From Ganoderma boninense (lineage: Eukaryota; Basidiomycota; Agaricomycetes; Polyporales; Polyporaceae): a DNA stretch of 64,000 nt. The notes beneath the pieces are model-generated. The model had not been told where the DNA came from, searched no databases, and worked only from the letters and a program-made list of their open reading frames with translations. The stretch spans positions 417,498-481,497 of the forward strand of contig CM035304.1 of NCBI GenBank assembly GCA_002900995.3, in the 5' to 3' direction. A program made the translations under genes and the position numbers. Below, piece by piece: positions 35,495 through 46,423 of this stretch; position 1 is the first letter of the stretch; every line of letters starts with the position of its first letter.

Positions 35495-36655
35495 ATGGCT
35501 GACACAACGCTACCGGCGTTCAGTCGCGAGACGCTCGCCAAGTACACAGAGAGCCCGAACCCGACCTTCAGCTACGGACAGAAGGTCGATGCGACTGAAG
35601 ACGGAAAGAAGTGGCTCGAGGGCGAGAAGGCCGGATGGACTGTTGTCGATCCGTCCAAGGAAGATGCAAAGTGAGCAGATTTGTCCTTATCTTACCTGTG
35701 CTAGTGTTGTCCATACATACGCTAACCTGTCCGATTTTTCATCGCAACAGGAGGATTGTGAGATCGCCTGGTTTTCTGCGCGCATATAGCCACATGCAGG
35801 ACTAACAGATGCTGTCCTCGTAGTATACGATCATGATCAGCGGGGATCGTCCCTCGCCCTGTCGCGTTTGTCTCCTCGGTCTCAGAAAGCGGCGTCGAGA
35901 ACCTCGCTCCGTTCAGGTAACATTCTCACGCAGTTCCGAGGCGTACAGCTCGGAAGGTCGCGCTGACGGTGCTTCCCTTCGCCACAGCTGGTTCAACCAG
36001 GTCTCGCACACGCCAGCACTCATCTCCATCTCCATCTCACAGCTGCCCGACGGCGGCCTCAAGGACACGGCGGACAACATCAAGAAGACGAAGCAGTTCA
36101 CGGTCAACATTATCAGCGAGCCGTTCATCGAGAACGCGAACGTCACGTCCGTCGACTCCCCATCGGAGGTCAGCGAGTGGGGCGTCTCCGGCCTGACGAA
36201 GGCCCCCAGCGTAAGCAAACCCTAGTAGTAGTGCCGTTCAATTTTGATGTGCTCACTTGGAAGGGATGCTCTCTGTACAGATCCATGTCAAGGCACCGCG
36301 GGTCAAGGAGAGCGCGTTCAGCATGGAATGCGAGGTCCGTCTGGATTCTTTGAACCGCATATATGGACACACATACTAAGACCGACGCGTCGCGCAGCTC
36401 TTCCAAGCGGTGGACATCATCCACCCGGAGACCGGCGTGCAGACGGCGACGCTGATCATCGGCCTCGTCAAGTACTTCCACCTCCGCAACGACGTGCTGA
36501 ACGAGCGCGGCCTGTTCGACTTCACCAAGCTCAGGCCGATCGGGCGCATCGGCGACATCTCGTACACGCGCGTGGGCGACGGGTTCCGCCTCCCGCGCCC
36601 GGCTTGGGCGGCAGAGGGCGCGAAGATCGAGGAGAAACTCAAGTCCGCGCTATGA
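35495..36655 (+). pseudogene. Flavin-reductase-like protein (copy 2, frameshifted)
   Basis: Same six-exon plan as 19038-20198, ending LKSAL followed by TGA at 36655. An extra G in the G-run at about 35842-35845 shifts the frame inside the hallmark segment MISGIVPRP, so the protein is broken after MISG. All other exons, the 7-nt microexon and splice sites are preserved, and synonymous changes dominate elsewhere. This fits either very recent inactivation or a one-base consensus error. Confidence 0.65.
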
Positions 36656-36749
36656 GAGGCATGGTACACCGGGGGTGGCGGTATATTGGATAGTTGTACA
36701 GTATAGATGCGAACGCGAACGCGAACGTTGAGCTTCGGCGCGCGGGCAT
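36656..36749. other. 3' flank of flavin-reductase gene up to transposon
   Basis: Follows copy 1 (20199-20307) with small differences. It includes a short tandem GCGAAC repeat also found at 20268 and, in shorter form, at 54128. Confidence 0.5.
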
Positions 36750-36758
36750 AGACCATCA
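36750..36758. repeat. Target site duplication, left (AGACCATCA)
   Basis: The nine bases AGACCATCA directly precede the element, and an identical copy directly follows it at 43085-43093. Segmental copy 1 has a single AGACTATCA at 20308-20316 with both flanks continuing uninterrupted. Confidence 0.9.
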
Positions 36759-36843
36759 TAGTCTCGTCCCCATCCGTTTTGGCGCCCCCGACTCTGCGCC
36801 AAAACGTCTGGTGCATTTCGTGCTCGGCTAAGGGTGCCGTGAC
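36759..36843 (+). repeat. Left terminal inverted repeat with small hairpin
   Basis: Outer repeat TAGTCTCG (36759-36766), then an 11-bp perfect stem CGTTTTGGCGC (36775-36785) pairing with 36796-36806, then the inner repeat 36803-36843 that matches the right end in inverted orientation with about four mismatches. Confidence 0.85.
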
Positions 36844-37014
36844 AGGAGTCACATCAGTAACAGATTACTAACGACATGGTCACTCGTGACACTCCAGTGA
36901 CGCTGGGGAGCGGAGAGTCTTCGAGATTAACACTTGGCCGCCATCTCGCCTGCGCTCGCTACCTTCACCGTTCTCTAACTATGGTCTAAGCTTGTTTTAT
37001 TCTATCTCTCTGTA

Positions 37015-40000
37015 ATGTCTTTGGCTCCTCCCCAGACTACCTCACATTCATTACCGAGTTCTGCCACCCTCCGTCACCGCGATGTCCACCGCCGGTCCTA
37101 CAATCTGCTCTTCGAAGAGCGTGCCAAGGCACAAGTCGAGCACAAGCGACGGTACGACCATGAAGAAGTCCGCAGAGCGATGTCAGCAACATGTCTGGAG
37201 CGCACTGGTCTAACTCCGAAGGAACAACAGTTGGACCTTGCTGAGTGTATGCTGCTAGGGCTGGACGCAGTTAGCATCGCGGGGACAGGTTGGGGAAAAA
37301 CACTCTCATTTGTGTTGCCTCTCTTTGCGCCTGGTTCGGAGGGGAAAATAGTTATTATTGTATCTCCACTTAATGCTCTCGAAATGGATCAAGTATTGTG
37401 TTTTCCTACGTTGTTCGGACGAGTGCTGAGAGGCCGCGTAGGCAGATCGGTTCCACAAGATGGGTCTCAAGGCTGTTGCGCTGAATGGTGAAACCCACAC
37501 ACCCGAGCTCCTAAAGGTATGCAACTAATTGTTGAGTAAGTTTAGTCCACTCAGAGCCCAACAGGATATTGCGCGAGGGACATTTTCCGTTGTTGTTGTC
37601 GGACCGAAGCTTCTCGTTGGCGAGAAGAGTCCTGTGCGCACCCTCCTAAGCCAAGCATCCTTCAATAAGAAAGTTCTTGGGCTCGTGGTTGATGAAGCCC
37701 ACTGTATACATCAGTGGGGTGGAGACTTCCGCCCAGAATATTCGGAACTATCGACAATACGGGCGCTCCTACCAACTCGGGTCTCAGTCCATGCAACCTC
37801 AGCCACCATGCCCCCGTTGGTGCTTGAACACGTTGAAAAGAGTCTCTGTATTGATCCCAACACATCTTTCATGCTGAACCTTGGAAATGATAGACCTAAT
37901 ATCTACTGGGAAGTCCGCCGCGTACCCGCCGGGAAGCCCATGATCGAGTCCCTCAGTCTCCTGGTCCCCGACAATCCCGAGCATATCCAAACCCTTCCAA
38001 GGACAATCGTATTCTTCAATAATATCCTGGAGTCTATGAAGGGACGCCGCTGGCTTCTGAGTAAGTTACCAGATGCGTTCAAGAGCCGCGTGAAGACATA
38101 CAATGCGCGCCGACATGAACTCGCAAAAAAGCTCGTACTCCGGGATTTTCGTCAAGGCAAGGTGGACGTTCTTTTTTCAACCGAAGCGGCAGGGATGGTA
38201 GGCAAAAATGCTGGCGTACGAATGGATAAGTGCTGATAGGTGTTCACACAGGGCTGCGACATACCAGATATTGCGGATATCATTCAGTACCAGGTGCCGG
38301 AGACCCTCTCAATCTGGACGCAGCGTGCTGGCCGTGCTGGTCGTGATCCGAAAATCAAGGCACGCGCCATTCTGCTCGTTCAGCCCTCCGTGTTCGCTGA
38401 GAAGGGAAAGAGAACGCGGAAACCAGGCGAGCCAATTGAGTATGTGAAGAAGATTGAATCCGGGTTTCGGACGTACATCGATGTGCCTGAGGAACAGTGT
38501 AGGCGGGATGCTGCAGATGAGTATTTTGATAACCCACCGGGACGCGCAGGTGCGAAGCGTACTTGGGCCCTATGTGGGAAGAGAAGCTGATTGTTGCCTG
38601 TCAGCTCCCACAGGTGAATGTTGCGATAATTGTTCACTGCGAGCGAACGCACCTTCGCCAGAGCCAATGCAGTCCATCCCATCCATCCAGCCTGCGCCTC
38701 CACCCTCACTTCCTGACGGCGAGCCTCCCATCTCTCACTCCCACACCATGGCTTCTGAAGCCGACGCGTTGCGACCTTCGGCATCGAGCCCTATATCAGA
38801 TGTCGATAAGTATGCTGAAGAGAACTGGCGGACATTTCTACAGGCAACCCGCAGTGACAAGCAGCAGGCTGCGGTAACAAAGCTCCTGCGAGCGTGGCGG
38901 CAACGTACCTGGCTTGCCCGATACAGCCGACAGCCATTTGGCCCCACTGGAATCCTCCCTGACACGCTCCTCGCCACCCTCGCAGCACGGACGACATACG
39001 CGAACATTGAGGACTTGCGAAAGGCGAAGTGGCTGTTCGCAGATCGACATGGCGCTGAGGTCCTCGGGATCCTGGAGTTGTTCAACAGAGGGGTTGCGCT
39101 GAAGGAACTTCGTGCCAAGAAAGCAGTGCACGACCAGGAGGTCGCAGAGGCCAGAGCACGAGAGGAGAAGAAGAGGGAGGAGGAGTTACGGCGGGCAGAG
39201 AAGCAGAGAGAACGTGAGCGTGATCGCTTACTGCGAAAGGTGGAGACTGCACGGAAAAAGCAGGAGGCAGCAGACAGGAAGCGGGAGCGCGAGGAGAAGA
39301 AGGAGCTCGAGAGGCGGCAGCAAAAGGAAAAGGAGTTGCAGGGACCGCGTGGACGGAAACGGAAGTCTGAGGACGGCGAGGGAGGAGGGAGGAAGCGGAC
39401 GTGCGGTGAGAAGGAGAACAGCAGAGCGCTCAATGCACCGATGGACATGTCTTTGGCGCCCATTGCACCCGCACTTCGACCACGACCGAAACCTCGACCT
39501 GTCTTTCGCCGGCCTGCTGAGCCATCTACAGCTGTGGCTCTCCATCCTTCATCCAGCTCTCTCCCTCCGCAACCTAGTACGCCCACCTCAATATCAACGT
39601 CAAACTCCAGGCACCAGGTTCTCGAGCCCCTTCCTCTGCAACTTGTCACCGATCCTCGGCGCATGTACCCTCTTTGCACACCTCCTCGTCCAGCGTCGGA
39701 CATTCCCCAGTATCCCACTCCTCCAACATCCTCTGCCCCAATATTTCGGCCCTTCGAATATGCCCTACACTCAGTGCAAACATCCACTCCCACTTCGCAG
39801 ACCCATCGCACCAACGGTTCTCTCAGCATGTTTGGATTATCTGCGCCATCCAGTCAACAAATGGTATGATTTATATGATTTGTTAACGTGCTTTGCATTG
39901 CTTATGCTGCGATGCATTCATTCTCAGGCCCCGCAGCTCATGACCCCGGGCCAAACCCCCATGCACCCAAACAATCCAAGGCAGAATCCCGCTGTCAGGT

Positions 40001-40032
40001 CTCCCTCTCTCGCGCGTTTCCGACCATATTAG
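37015..40032 (+). CDS. RecQ-family DNA helicase of the transposon
   Basis: Six exons: 37015-37392, 37442-37516, 37565-38197, 38252-38549, 38614-39863 and 39928-40032, all in phase, giving 912 residues. Superfamily 2 motifs in order: Walker A AGTGWGKT (89-96); the RecQ-type motif II DEAHCIHQWGGDFRPEY (194-210); SAT (230-232); FSTEAAGMGCDIPD (motif V); and QRAGRAGRD (386-394). A CRRDA...ECCDNC set (about 445-468) resembles the RecQ zinc-binding region. Then come a Lys/Glu/Arg-rich coiled coil (about 650-750) and a Pro/Ser-rich tail. It should unwind DNA using ATP, probably during excision or repair at insertion. Unlike cellular RecQ it has the DEAH Q-W-G-G-D variant and a long tail. It lies within the element, convergent with the DUF6589 gene; the stop codons overlap. 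It differs from telomere-linked helicases by its clear transposon setting. Confidence 0.88.
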
Positions 40033-42859
40033 CCATCCAAAACAGTGTCTATTTCCGTAGTAGCTCTTTCAAATGAACGATCCTCCCACCATGTCTCAAA
40101 CTTCGTCTCGGTCGCCAGCCTCCCTGCGCCTAAGCCCACAAAATCCAGTGCCCGGTTTGAGCCTGCAAGAATACGCGTAGTATCTCGGCCAGGTACGTAG
40201 GTGTGCGCACGAGCCTCTCGATACATTGCAACAAGTGTGGCAACATCCTTGTCTTTTGATGGTGACCCGTGTCGCTTGCCTCGGCTTATTGCAGCTGGGA
40301 ACTGTGCTATGAAAGACTCCTTGACAGCACGTAGCACGGGTATAGCAGGTGAAATCTTCTGGATGTACGGAAATGTTGCGCCTGGCCCAAATGAACGCCA
40401 AGTAACCTGTACATTTATGCGATGAGTACCGACTTATTTATTGACATCCAAACTGTCGAATTCAGCACCTTTATGTCCTTCACGTTGTGTTCTTGTGCCA
40501 TATCTACGGCCACAAACCCGTCGCGCTTGCCTGTGAAATTAATAAGCCAACAGTGCTTTCGAATGTGAGTGCTACATTAACAAACAATAATTAGCGCATT
40601 GTGCTAATGTTGCGGCATGAATCGACTATTTCCAACGTACCGCAACTCCTCGGGCCACTCACGCTGAAGTTTATGCAAAAGCTCCAGGATCTCCGTCGCA
40701 TACTTATGATTTGAGCCTCCCATAAACCGGAACACCATCGTAGGCAAAAGGTCTTCCATCCTTCCAACATCTCCAATTCGCATGGCCTCCCGTAGATCGA
40801 AATATGCGAGGAGATCCGACGAGAACATAGACATTTGGCGCTGGAGGTCATCACGGTCGGCGTCGCTGCGGAGGTCCATTTGATTTTGCGCCCTTCGTGA
40901 GACGTGCTTCTCGTATATAGTGTTGAGGATTGCCATAAGTCGTTCTGGTGAGCACTTGACAAGCTCCGAGTAGTTCTTCACGCCACCCACAGTCTCCCAG
41001 AGTACCAGAAAGTTCGCCTCTCCAATATGCCAGAGCGCTTCATCAAGGTTATGGAAGAAGACGCCTTTCGTCTCAGCCTTTAGCAAGCCCTTCCGTTCCA
41101 ATGTCTCGAATGCTTTGCGAAGACCCATTCCTGACTGCGTTCCAAGGTACTGAGCATGGAGCGAGTTTCCCATAGCCATGAGGGCGTGGAACCATCCAAA
41201 AACCGGTTCAATGTGCTCCTGCCGCGTAAACGAGTTCGGATCGTCATGTCGATAGCGAGCATTTCCTCGAATGCGATCCACCGTGAGCTGATCACCACAC
41301 CAGGGAATTTTCTCTGTTCTTCCCACTTTGGCCTTTGCTTCCTCTGATCCCCAGCCCAACTGCTCAGGAATGATGGTGTTAAGGAGGGTGTCTGTGCCGT
41401 CGTACGTGCTCTCATCAATCTCAACGGTCTCAAGGATGTGCTGCCGGACGATATGTTCCGGGCCGCAAGGGAGAAGGTCGGTGGGAGGTGGCGCAGCCAA
41501 TAGAGGATCGTCCCGATGAGGGTATGAAGCAAATGCGGGCGAGTCGAGCAGGAAACGGAGGATACGATGACGAGCCTGTGCTTCAACGCGGTCTATAGTT
41601 GAATCGTTGACAGAGTAGATGTCGATGAGATTGAAGGGCTCCATGGAAGCTGAGCGGTACGCGGCCTTGGATTTCTCTGCAATGTCGGGCGGCAAGGCTG
41701 CATCCTTTGGGAGAATGTAGATCGTAATTGCGGTGGCGTTGATGAAATGGTTCATGTTATGGAGTCGCTGAGAAAAAACTCTCATGGGAATGTTGAGGTT
41801 GTCGTGCGAACCGAAGCGGGGAAAGTGGGTGATTGCCCGCTGCCTGTCGACCCGGGCCGTGCGAGCAATGGTGGTGAATGCATCGCATGACCATTTATGG
41901 CTCATAACAAGCCCTAGTGCATGGAGGGCGTCGAAAGCACGAGCTGAGAGCCCACACGCCTTGAGGTAGATCGACCAACCAATGGTTAGTTTGCAGGACC
42001 GTTGTGAGCGGGAGTATGCGAGCATCGAGATTATGGTAAGAATAATCTAGTTAAAATATTTAGTCTACGCTCATGCTAGAATAACAAATGGACGCACATG
42101 AAAGCAGTCTTTCACTGTGTTCTCTCTTCGCTGACGGTCCGTACGTGCAAGGGATGTTAAAAGGCGCCAGAGACGGGGCGCACCCGACGGCGATGTCTGT
42201 AGAGTCCCCCCTATGTCACGAAAGTTGATTCCAGTGAGATTGGCCTCAGATAGAGGATCCTTGGCGGGACGCAGGACCGTCGTTGTAGCGCATTCCATCT
42301 CATCATCGAGGACTTCAGCCGCACAGTCGAGCGCGAAGTCTATCATCGGGTCCGATCCATCTGGTTGTTCTGTTGCGCGATTTTGCCACCACAGAGACAG
42401 GATGCTGAGGAGTCCAGGAGACTTCATAAAAGCAGTTCGCTCATGGAGGATCTTGCGATTAGAGACGCAGCCCGCATCGCCCCAGAACAAGGCAGTGAGA
42501 AAAAGCTCAAGATTCAAGCCCTGTGTATTCATAAATACAAGAACATTCTCTACGCGTTCATGGAGCAGAGGTCCGTGACCTAGATTCCTGTGCAGGGACT
42601 GGGTGTATCCCTGATAGAATGCGGCAGATGGGGATGGATTAGGGGGAGCGGGGGAGGTAGATGCGTGCGAGACAGACGGCGGGGGGAATAAAGCGCGGTC
42701 GATGTCGTCCTCATACTCGATGTCTGGGTCGTCGGGGAAGTTGTTGTCGAATGCGCTCCAAAGCGCATCGTCGTCTTCGAGATTCATGCAGGGAAGCACA
42801 GAAGATGGGGGATCAGATTCGAGCGTTCCGTGCTTGTGGATGGAGAGGCGCGGAGGCAT
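40029..42859 (-). CDS. DUF6589 protein, proposed transposase of the element
   Basis: Four exons: 42859-42098, 42046-40641, 40571-40469 and 40406-40029, introns of 51-69 nt, 882 residues. It starts MPPRLSIHKHG. Family hallmarks seen: SMLAYSRSQRS (about 261-271), HDNLNIPMRVFSQR (335-348), WCGDQLTVDRIR (503-514), GWFHALMAMGNSLH (538-551), HCWLINFTGK and KISPAIPVLRAVK. DUF6589 is a domain of unknown function abundant in Agaricomycetes. The Asp residues in HDNLN and CGDQLT are spaced like the first two catalytic acids of RNase-H-fold transposases. I infer a DDE-type transposase but could not place the third acid. All exons are open, with no stop or shift, so it is probably functional. Its TAA (40031-40029) overlaps the helicase TAG (40030-40032) on the other strand. 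Confidence 0.85.
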
Positions 42860-42919
42860 CACGCATTGTCACTCAGGAGTCACGGTGGAGTGGTCGGAGC
42901 TGTGACCCGAGCTACCCGA

Positions 42920-43084
42920 GTCACGGCACCCTTAGCCGAGCCCGAAGTACACCAGACGTTATAGGGCTCTCTCCCCGGCGCTCACAAATCCCTCCGTGCG
43001 AAATTTCCTGTCGCTACTCACCGCCTTCTCTGATGGATTTGGGAGCGCCGGGGAGAGAGCCCATAACGTCTGGAACCGAGACTA
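42920..43084 (-). repeat. Right terminal inverted repeat with large foldback
   Basis: Inner repeat 42920-42960 matches the left end in inverted orientation. It is followed by a long hairpin: 42952-42991 pairs with 43035-43073 over roughly 40 bp with a few mismatches and a loop of about 43 nt. The end is CGAGACTA (43077-43084). The stem sequence is unrelated to the left hairpin. Confidence 0.85.
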
Positions 43085-43093
43085 AGACCATCA
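43085..43093. repeat. Target site duplication, right (AGACCATCA)
   Basis: Identical to 36750-36758. The sequence that follows (GCACTCTCC) continues the alignment to copy 1 at 20318. Confidence 0.9.
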
Positions 43094-44778
43094 AGCACTC
43101 TCCAGCCGCCAATGACCACTTCCGTGCCCGCCGCCAGCGCCCTCTTCCACAGCACGCTATCCACCTCGAGCGCCCTCCGATCTCTGGTGATAACGAGCGC
43201 AGTGCGTCTACGCGACGTTCAGCCTTCGTTCGCCCTTCACAAATTTGATCTAGCCCCCCCAATTGCAGCGCACGGCGGAGAACACGTCGACATCGTCCTC
43301 GGGCCCCGGCCGCGGAACCTGTCGATCCTCGATCCCGGCCGGATGGGATCGGATCCTGACGCAGCTGCACCTGGCGCGAGTACGATGTTAACGCCACGAT
43401 ACTTAGGCGTTGCAGGCACGAGCGGTGGTCGTTGCTGCAAGGCTCGATTGGGGTGCGGAGGAGTGAGAGGACGTGCTCGAGGAGCGCGACTGGGCCAAGG
43501 TTGCTCTTCGACGACCGCCCGTTGGGGACCAAGATGACGGGGGCGATGCGGCGGTCGTTCATGGGCTCGCACGCGCCGCACAGCCAAGGAAAGGATGAGA
43601 CTGCGAGTTTTGTTGCGATCTCCGCTTCGCGGGGAGTGCCCGCCTTCATGGGACCCTTGCGGGGCGAGGTTTGTCCCACTGCGGTGGTGGGTCGATATTA
43701 TTATTGGACCTGTGGCCAGGGCATTGTTCTTTTCATGCCACTGCCAGAGTACCCGTGTTCTACCTCCCTCATCGGATGACCCAGGTCGAAGGTCGAGGGG
43801 CCGTGCGGACGCGCCGCCCGAGAGGGGCCTAGTCAGTCTCGGAGCCGGGCGCAGCGGCTGGGGGGGGATATCTGAAGCAGGAAGACGGCGCCGGGGTCAG
43901 AAGGGAACAACGCCATCAAACCAGTCGCATTTGCGCGTACAGAGAACCTCGACTGTACTGGTTGAGATCCTTCGCATATGCGCGTGCTGACAACTGCGCA
44001 TGAAAGATCGGCAAAGCTCTGAATACGACGAGTCGTCGTCCAAGAGGTTCTGGAAGGCAAAAAAACTCCTTCCAGGACCCCATTAACTTCGTCTGCAACG
44101 TTCTGAATCGGAGTGGAGATGCCAGTGACAGCGATGGCCTTCCCGTTTTCATGCCTGAGGCAGCGAGCTCCTATGTGGCATGGGTGTGCGGCCCTCGGCG
44201 CGTTTACATTCAATCGCGATATCGATGCGGAGGCCCACGGAGGCGGTACTGGTGCGATAGAGAAGCAGGTGTGGTGATGGGAGAGAGGCAGTTCCGCGAG
44301 GGGGTGTGTGGTCGGAGGCTGCGCGCGTGCGAATGCAGTGGGTGGCCTTGTCACAGCATCCGGCAAGCCTTTCGCCTTGAATATGGGATAGAAGGACCTT
44401 CAGTCCTACTCGTCTATCGCTGACGGCATACTTGGATGATTACTGTTACGCTTTGCACGGGCCTTCGTATTTCACTTCGTGCCCAGCGTGGGATTCCGAG
44501 GGACATCATGGCTGTGGAGCTTGGCACCGACTGGTAGAAAATGTGTAGCAAGGGCGATGTTCTTCCAACGCCCCGGGTATGTGGGTAGAACTGTTCTATG
44601 TACAGTAGTATTGCAATCCGAATAAGGTTTCGTTCCGCACAGCCAAAGCTGGCGTTACTTCCGATCGAGAAACGATAACAAGCGCGTCCTAAGTGTGAGA
44701 TGATAGCGGCCACTCTTGCAATATTTCTCTCGTCCACCTTGCCCTTGAATCAGCCTCTCATTGTCATTCCTGACCTGC
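43094..44778. other. Decayed region between transposon and F-box gene (copy 2)
   Basis: Matches 20317-21970. The plus strand near 43112-43390 encodes MTTSVPAASALFHSTLS and, in another frame, GWDRILTQLHLARV, related to the open frame at 54194 but frameshifted. The upstream block of type 2 F-box genes lies at about 44595-44700. No intact gene. Confidence 0.45.
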
Positions 44779-46423
44779 ATGGACGAAACAATCGCTGTTC
44801 CCAACGCCAACCTGGAGCACCCAAGGTCGTCGCCCCTCCTCATCCCTACCGAGATCTGCGAAAACATAATCAATATGCTGTTCTCGTATGACCCTGAAGA
44901 CACGCTCGAGGACATTGCCACCCTCCACAGCTGCGCTCTCGTCTGCGGGGATTGGCGCGTTCGCTCCCAGAGGATGCTCTTCTACAAGGTGCAGCTTTCA
45001 GACACCACATCCTTCCGTCGCCTCTCCACGATCCTTGATGACGCACGCCATCTCCGCGACTACGTGTACCAGGTTGGACTCGCTGGATACCACCTACACA
45101 ACACCACAAGCATTTTTGCGCTGTTTCCCGCTGTCTTCGCAGGAAAGCTCCCCAACCTCTTTCTGATAGACGTACTGCACTTTTCGGACTCTGAAAAAAC
45201 ACCGTTCCCCAGGGTATTGGGCACCCAGAAGGCCAAGGCTCTCCCTTACATCCCCCTCCATCCTCAATTCTCGGCATTCCTCTCTGCCTTCACAGCTGTG
45301 TCCATATTGTACCTCGAAGGTACCACATTCCGCACCTTTAGCGAGTTCACACGGATGATCCACGGCATCCCAAACTTGGAGGCCCTCACATGCAAATCCC
45401 TCAACTGGATCTCCCCCGGCAGCTCTCATCCCGGCGTTGAGTTCACGAAGCAGCCTGAATGGGCGGCCGGTAAGGACACTCTTCCCCCGTTTGCGCCAAA
45501 GCTTCGAAGGCTATCAGTACGTTTTACCAATATCATGATCCCCTTGTAGCCTGGTAATGATTGTTTTGTTTCATTTTCAGCTCTGGGACTTTGCCATGCA
45601 TGAGGCAAAAAAGCTGATATGGACGCGTGGACCACATTTGATCTGTTTGAGTCTGACAATTCCTCCGTCGATTAAGCATAAGGAGTTAGCAATTGGTATG
45701 TATCGCGCCATTCCCCCGGAACTGAGCCATTAATACAACATTGTTTTCCTGTGGCCAGGCGGGGGAATTGACTTGAACTCATGCACTGCACTCCAAGTAT
45801 TGACACTTTGTCTTGCTAAGCAGTTCTCGATGGATGCGCATGGTTGGCTTGTCTCGAAACTGCTTGCCTCGTGGAAACCACAAGATTTGCATGCAATTCT
45901 GCGATTTACTGTAGACGTTCAGGGTTTGATAACTCGCCAACGTTTTGCAGAGGTTTTGCATGGTCTCGGAGCTATCACCGAGGCATGGCTTCAGACACTC
46001 CAAGGACCACCATGCACAGGTGAAGTCCAGGACCATCGGCGGGTGAAATATCGGATAGAGGTTGGAATACGCGAGTGGGAGAATAAGCGAAAATGGTGGC
46101 TGGACCATTTGGAGAGTTGCTTCCCGACGTGGTCGAAGTTGGGCAAGCTGAAGTTGAGCATCCGTCCACGTGAGTCCATGTTTTGCTGTGATGTTTTTGG
46201 CTCGGACTGACATTTTTACCCACAGCGCGACATGCACAAAATAAGTGGTCCAATAAGAAGAAGCCTGCGAAATCGGATGCTAGTGGCCTATCTCCGAGTG
46301 AAGTTGAAGTGGTCAATTCAGGCTCCGTATCCAAGGTGACACTGGGTCTGGTCATGTCAGTGATTCCTACCGCTCACACTTGCTTGACAGGATGTGCTTT
46401 CTCCGACGACAGAACTGTTGTAG
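44779..46423 (+). CDS. F-box domain protein, type 2 (intact copy)
   Basis: Five exons: 44779-45516, 45581-45695, 45759-46169, 46226-46335 and 46391-46423, all GT-AG and in phase, about 468 residues. Start MDETIAVPNANL. The F-box spans about residues 20-70: LLIPTEICENIINMLFSY and SCALVCGDWRVRSQRMLFYK, which would bind Skp1. The C-terminal part has irregular Leu-rich repeats and a conserved KRKWWLDHLESCFPTWSKL segment, likely for substrate binding in an SCF ubiquitin ligase. The last exon is tiny (DVLSPTTELL) but conserved in sequence and phase at 23578, 54009 and 57502, which supports it as real. Its upstream block is shared with the other type 2 genes. The copy-1 counterpart at 21888 is frameshifted. 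Confidence 0.78.

Larger units (their letters stand above)
36759..43084. mobile_element. DNA transposon encoding RecQ helicase and DUF6589 protein (6326 bp)
   Basis: The boundaries are fixed by four observations: absence of the block from segmental copy 1, a perfect 9-bp target duplication, terminal repeats TAGTCTCG...CGAGACTA, and a 41-bp inner inverted repeat (36803-36843 against 42920-42960) ending in GGTGCCGTGAC. Between these repeats each end folds into a different hairpin. Inside are two convergent, fully open, multi-exon genes and nothing else. Intact genes and a perfect target duplication suggest recent, perhaps still possible, activity. The 9-bp duplication excludes TTAA, TA and 8-bp hAT classes. 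Helicase-encoding Academ transposons are the nearest described group known to me; DUF6589 as their transposase is my inference. Confidence 0.88.

Noticed and set aside
38735..39829. 364-codon minus-strand open frame
   Set aside because: It is the antisense shadow of the helicase coiled coil and tail; the plus-strand reading has motifs and in-phase introns.
37015..40032. Subtelomeric telomere-linked RecQ helicase
   Set aside because: There are no telomere repeats in the window, and the gene lies inside TIRs with a 9-bp target duplication.
36759..43084. Starship or Crypton element (tyrosine recombinase)
   Set aside because: No DUF3435 or other tyrosine recombinase is present, and those elements do not make a 9-bp duplication with these TIRs.
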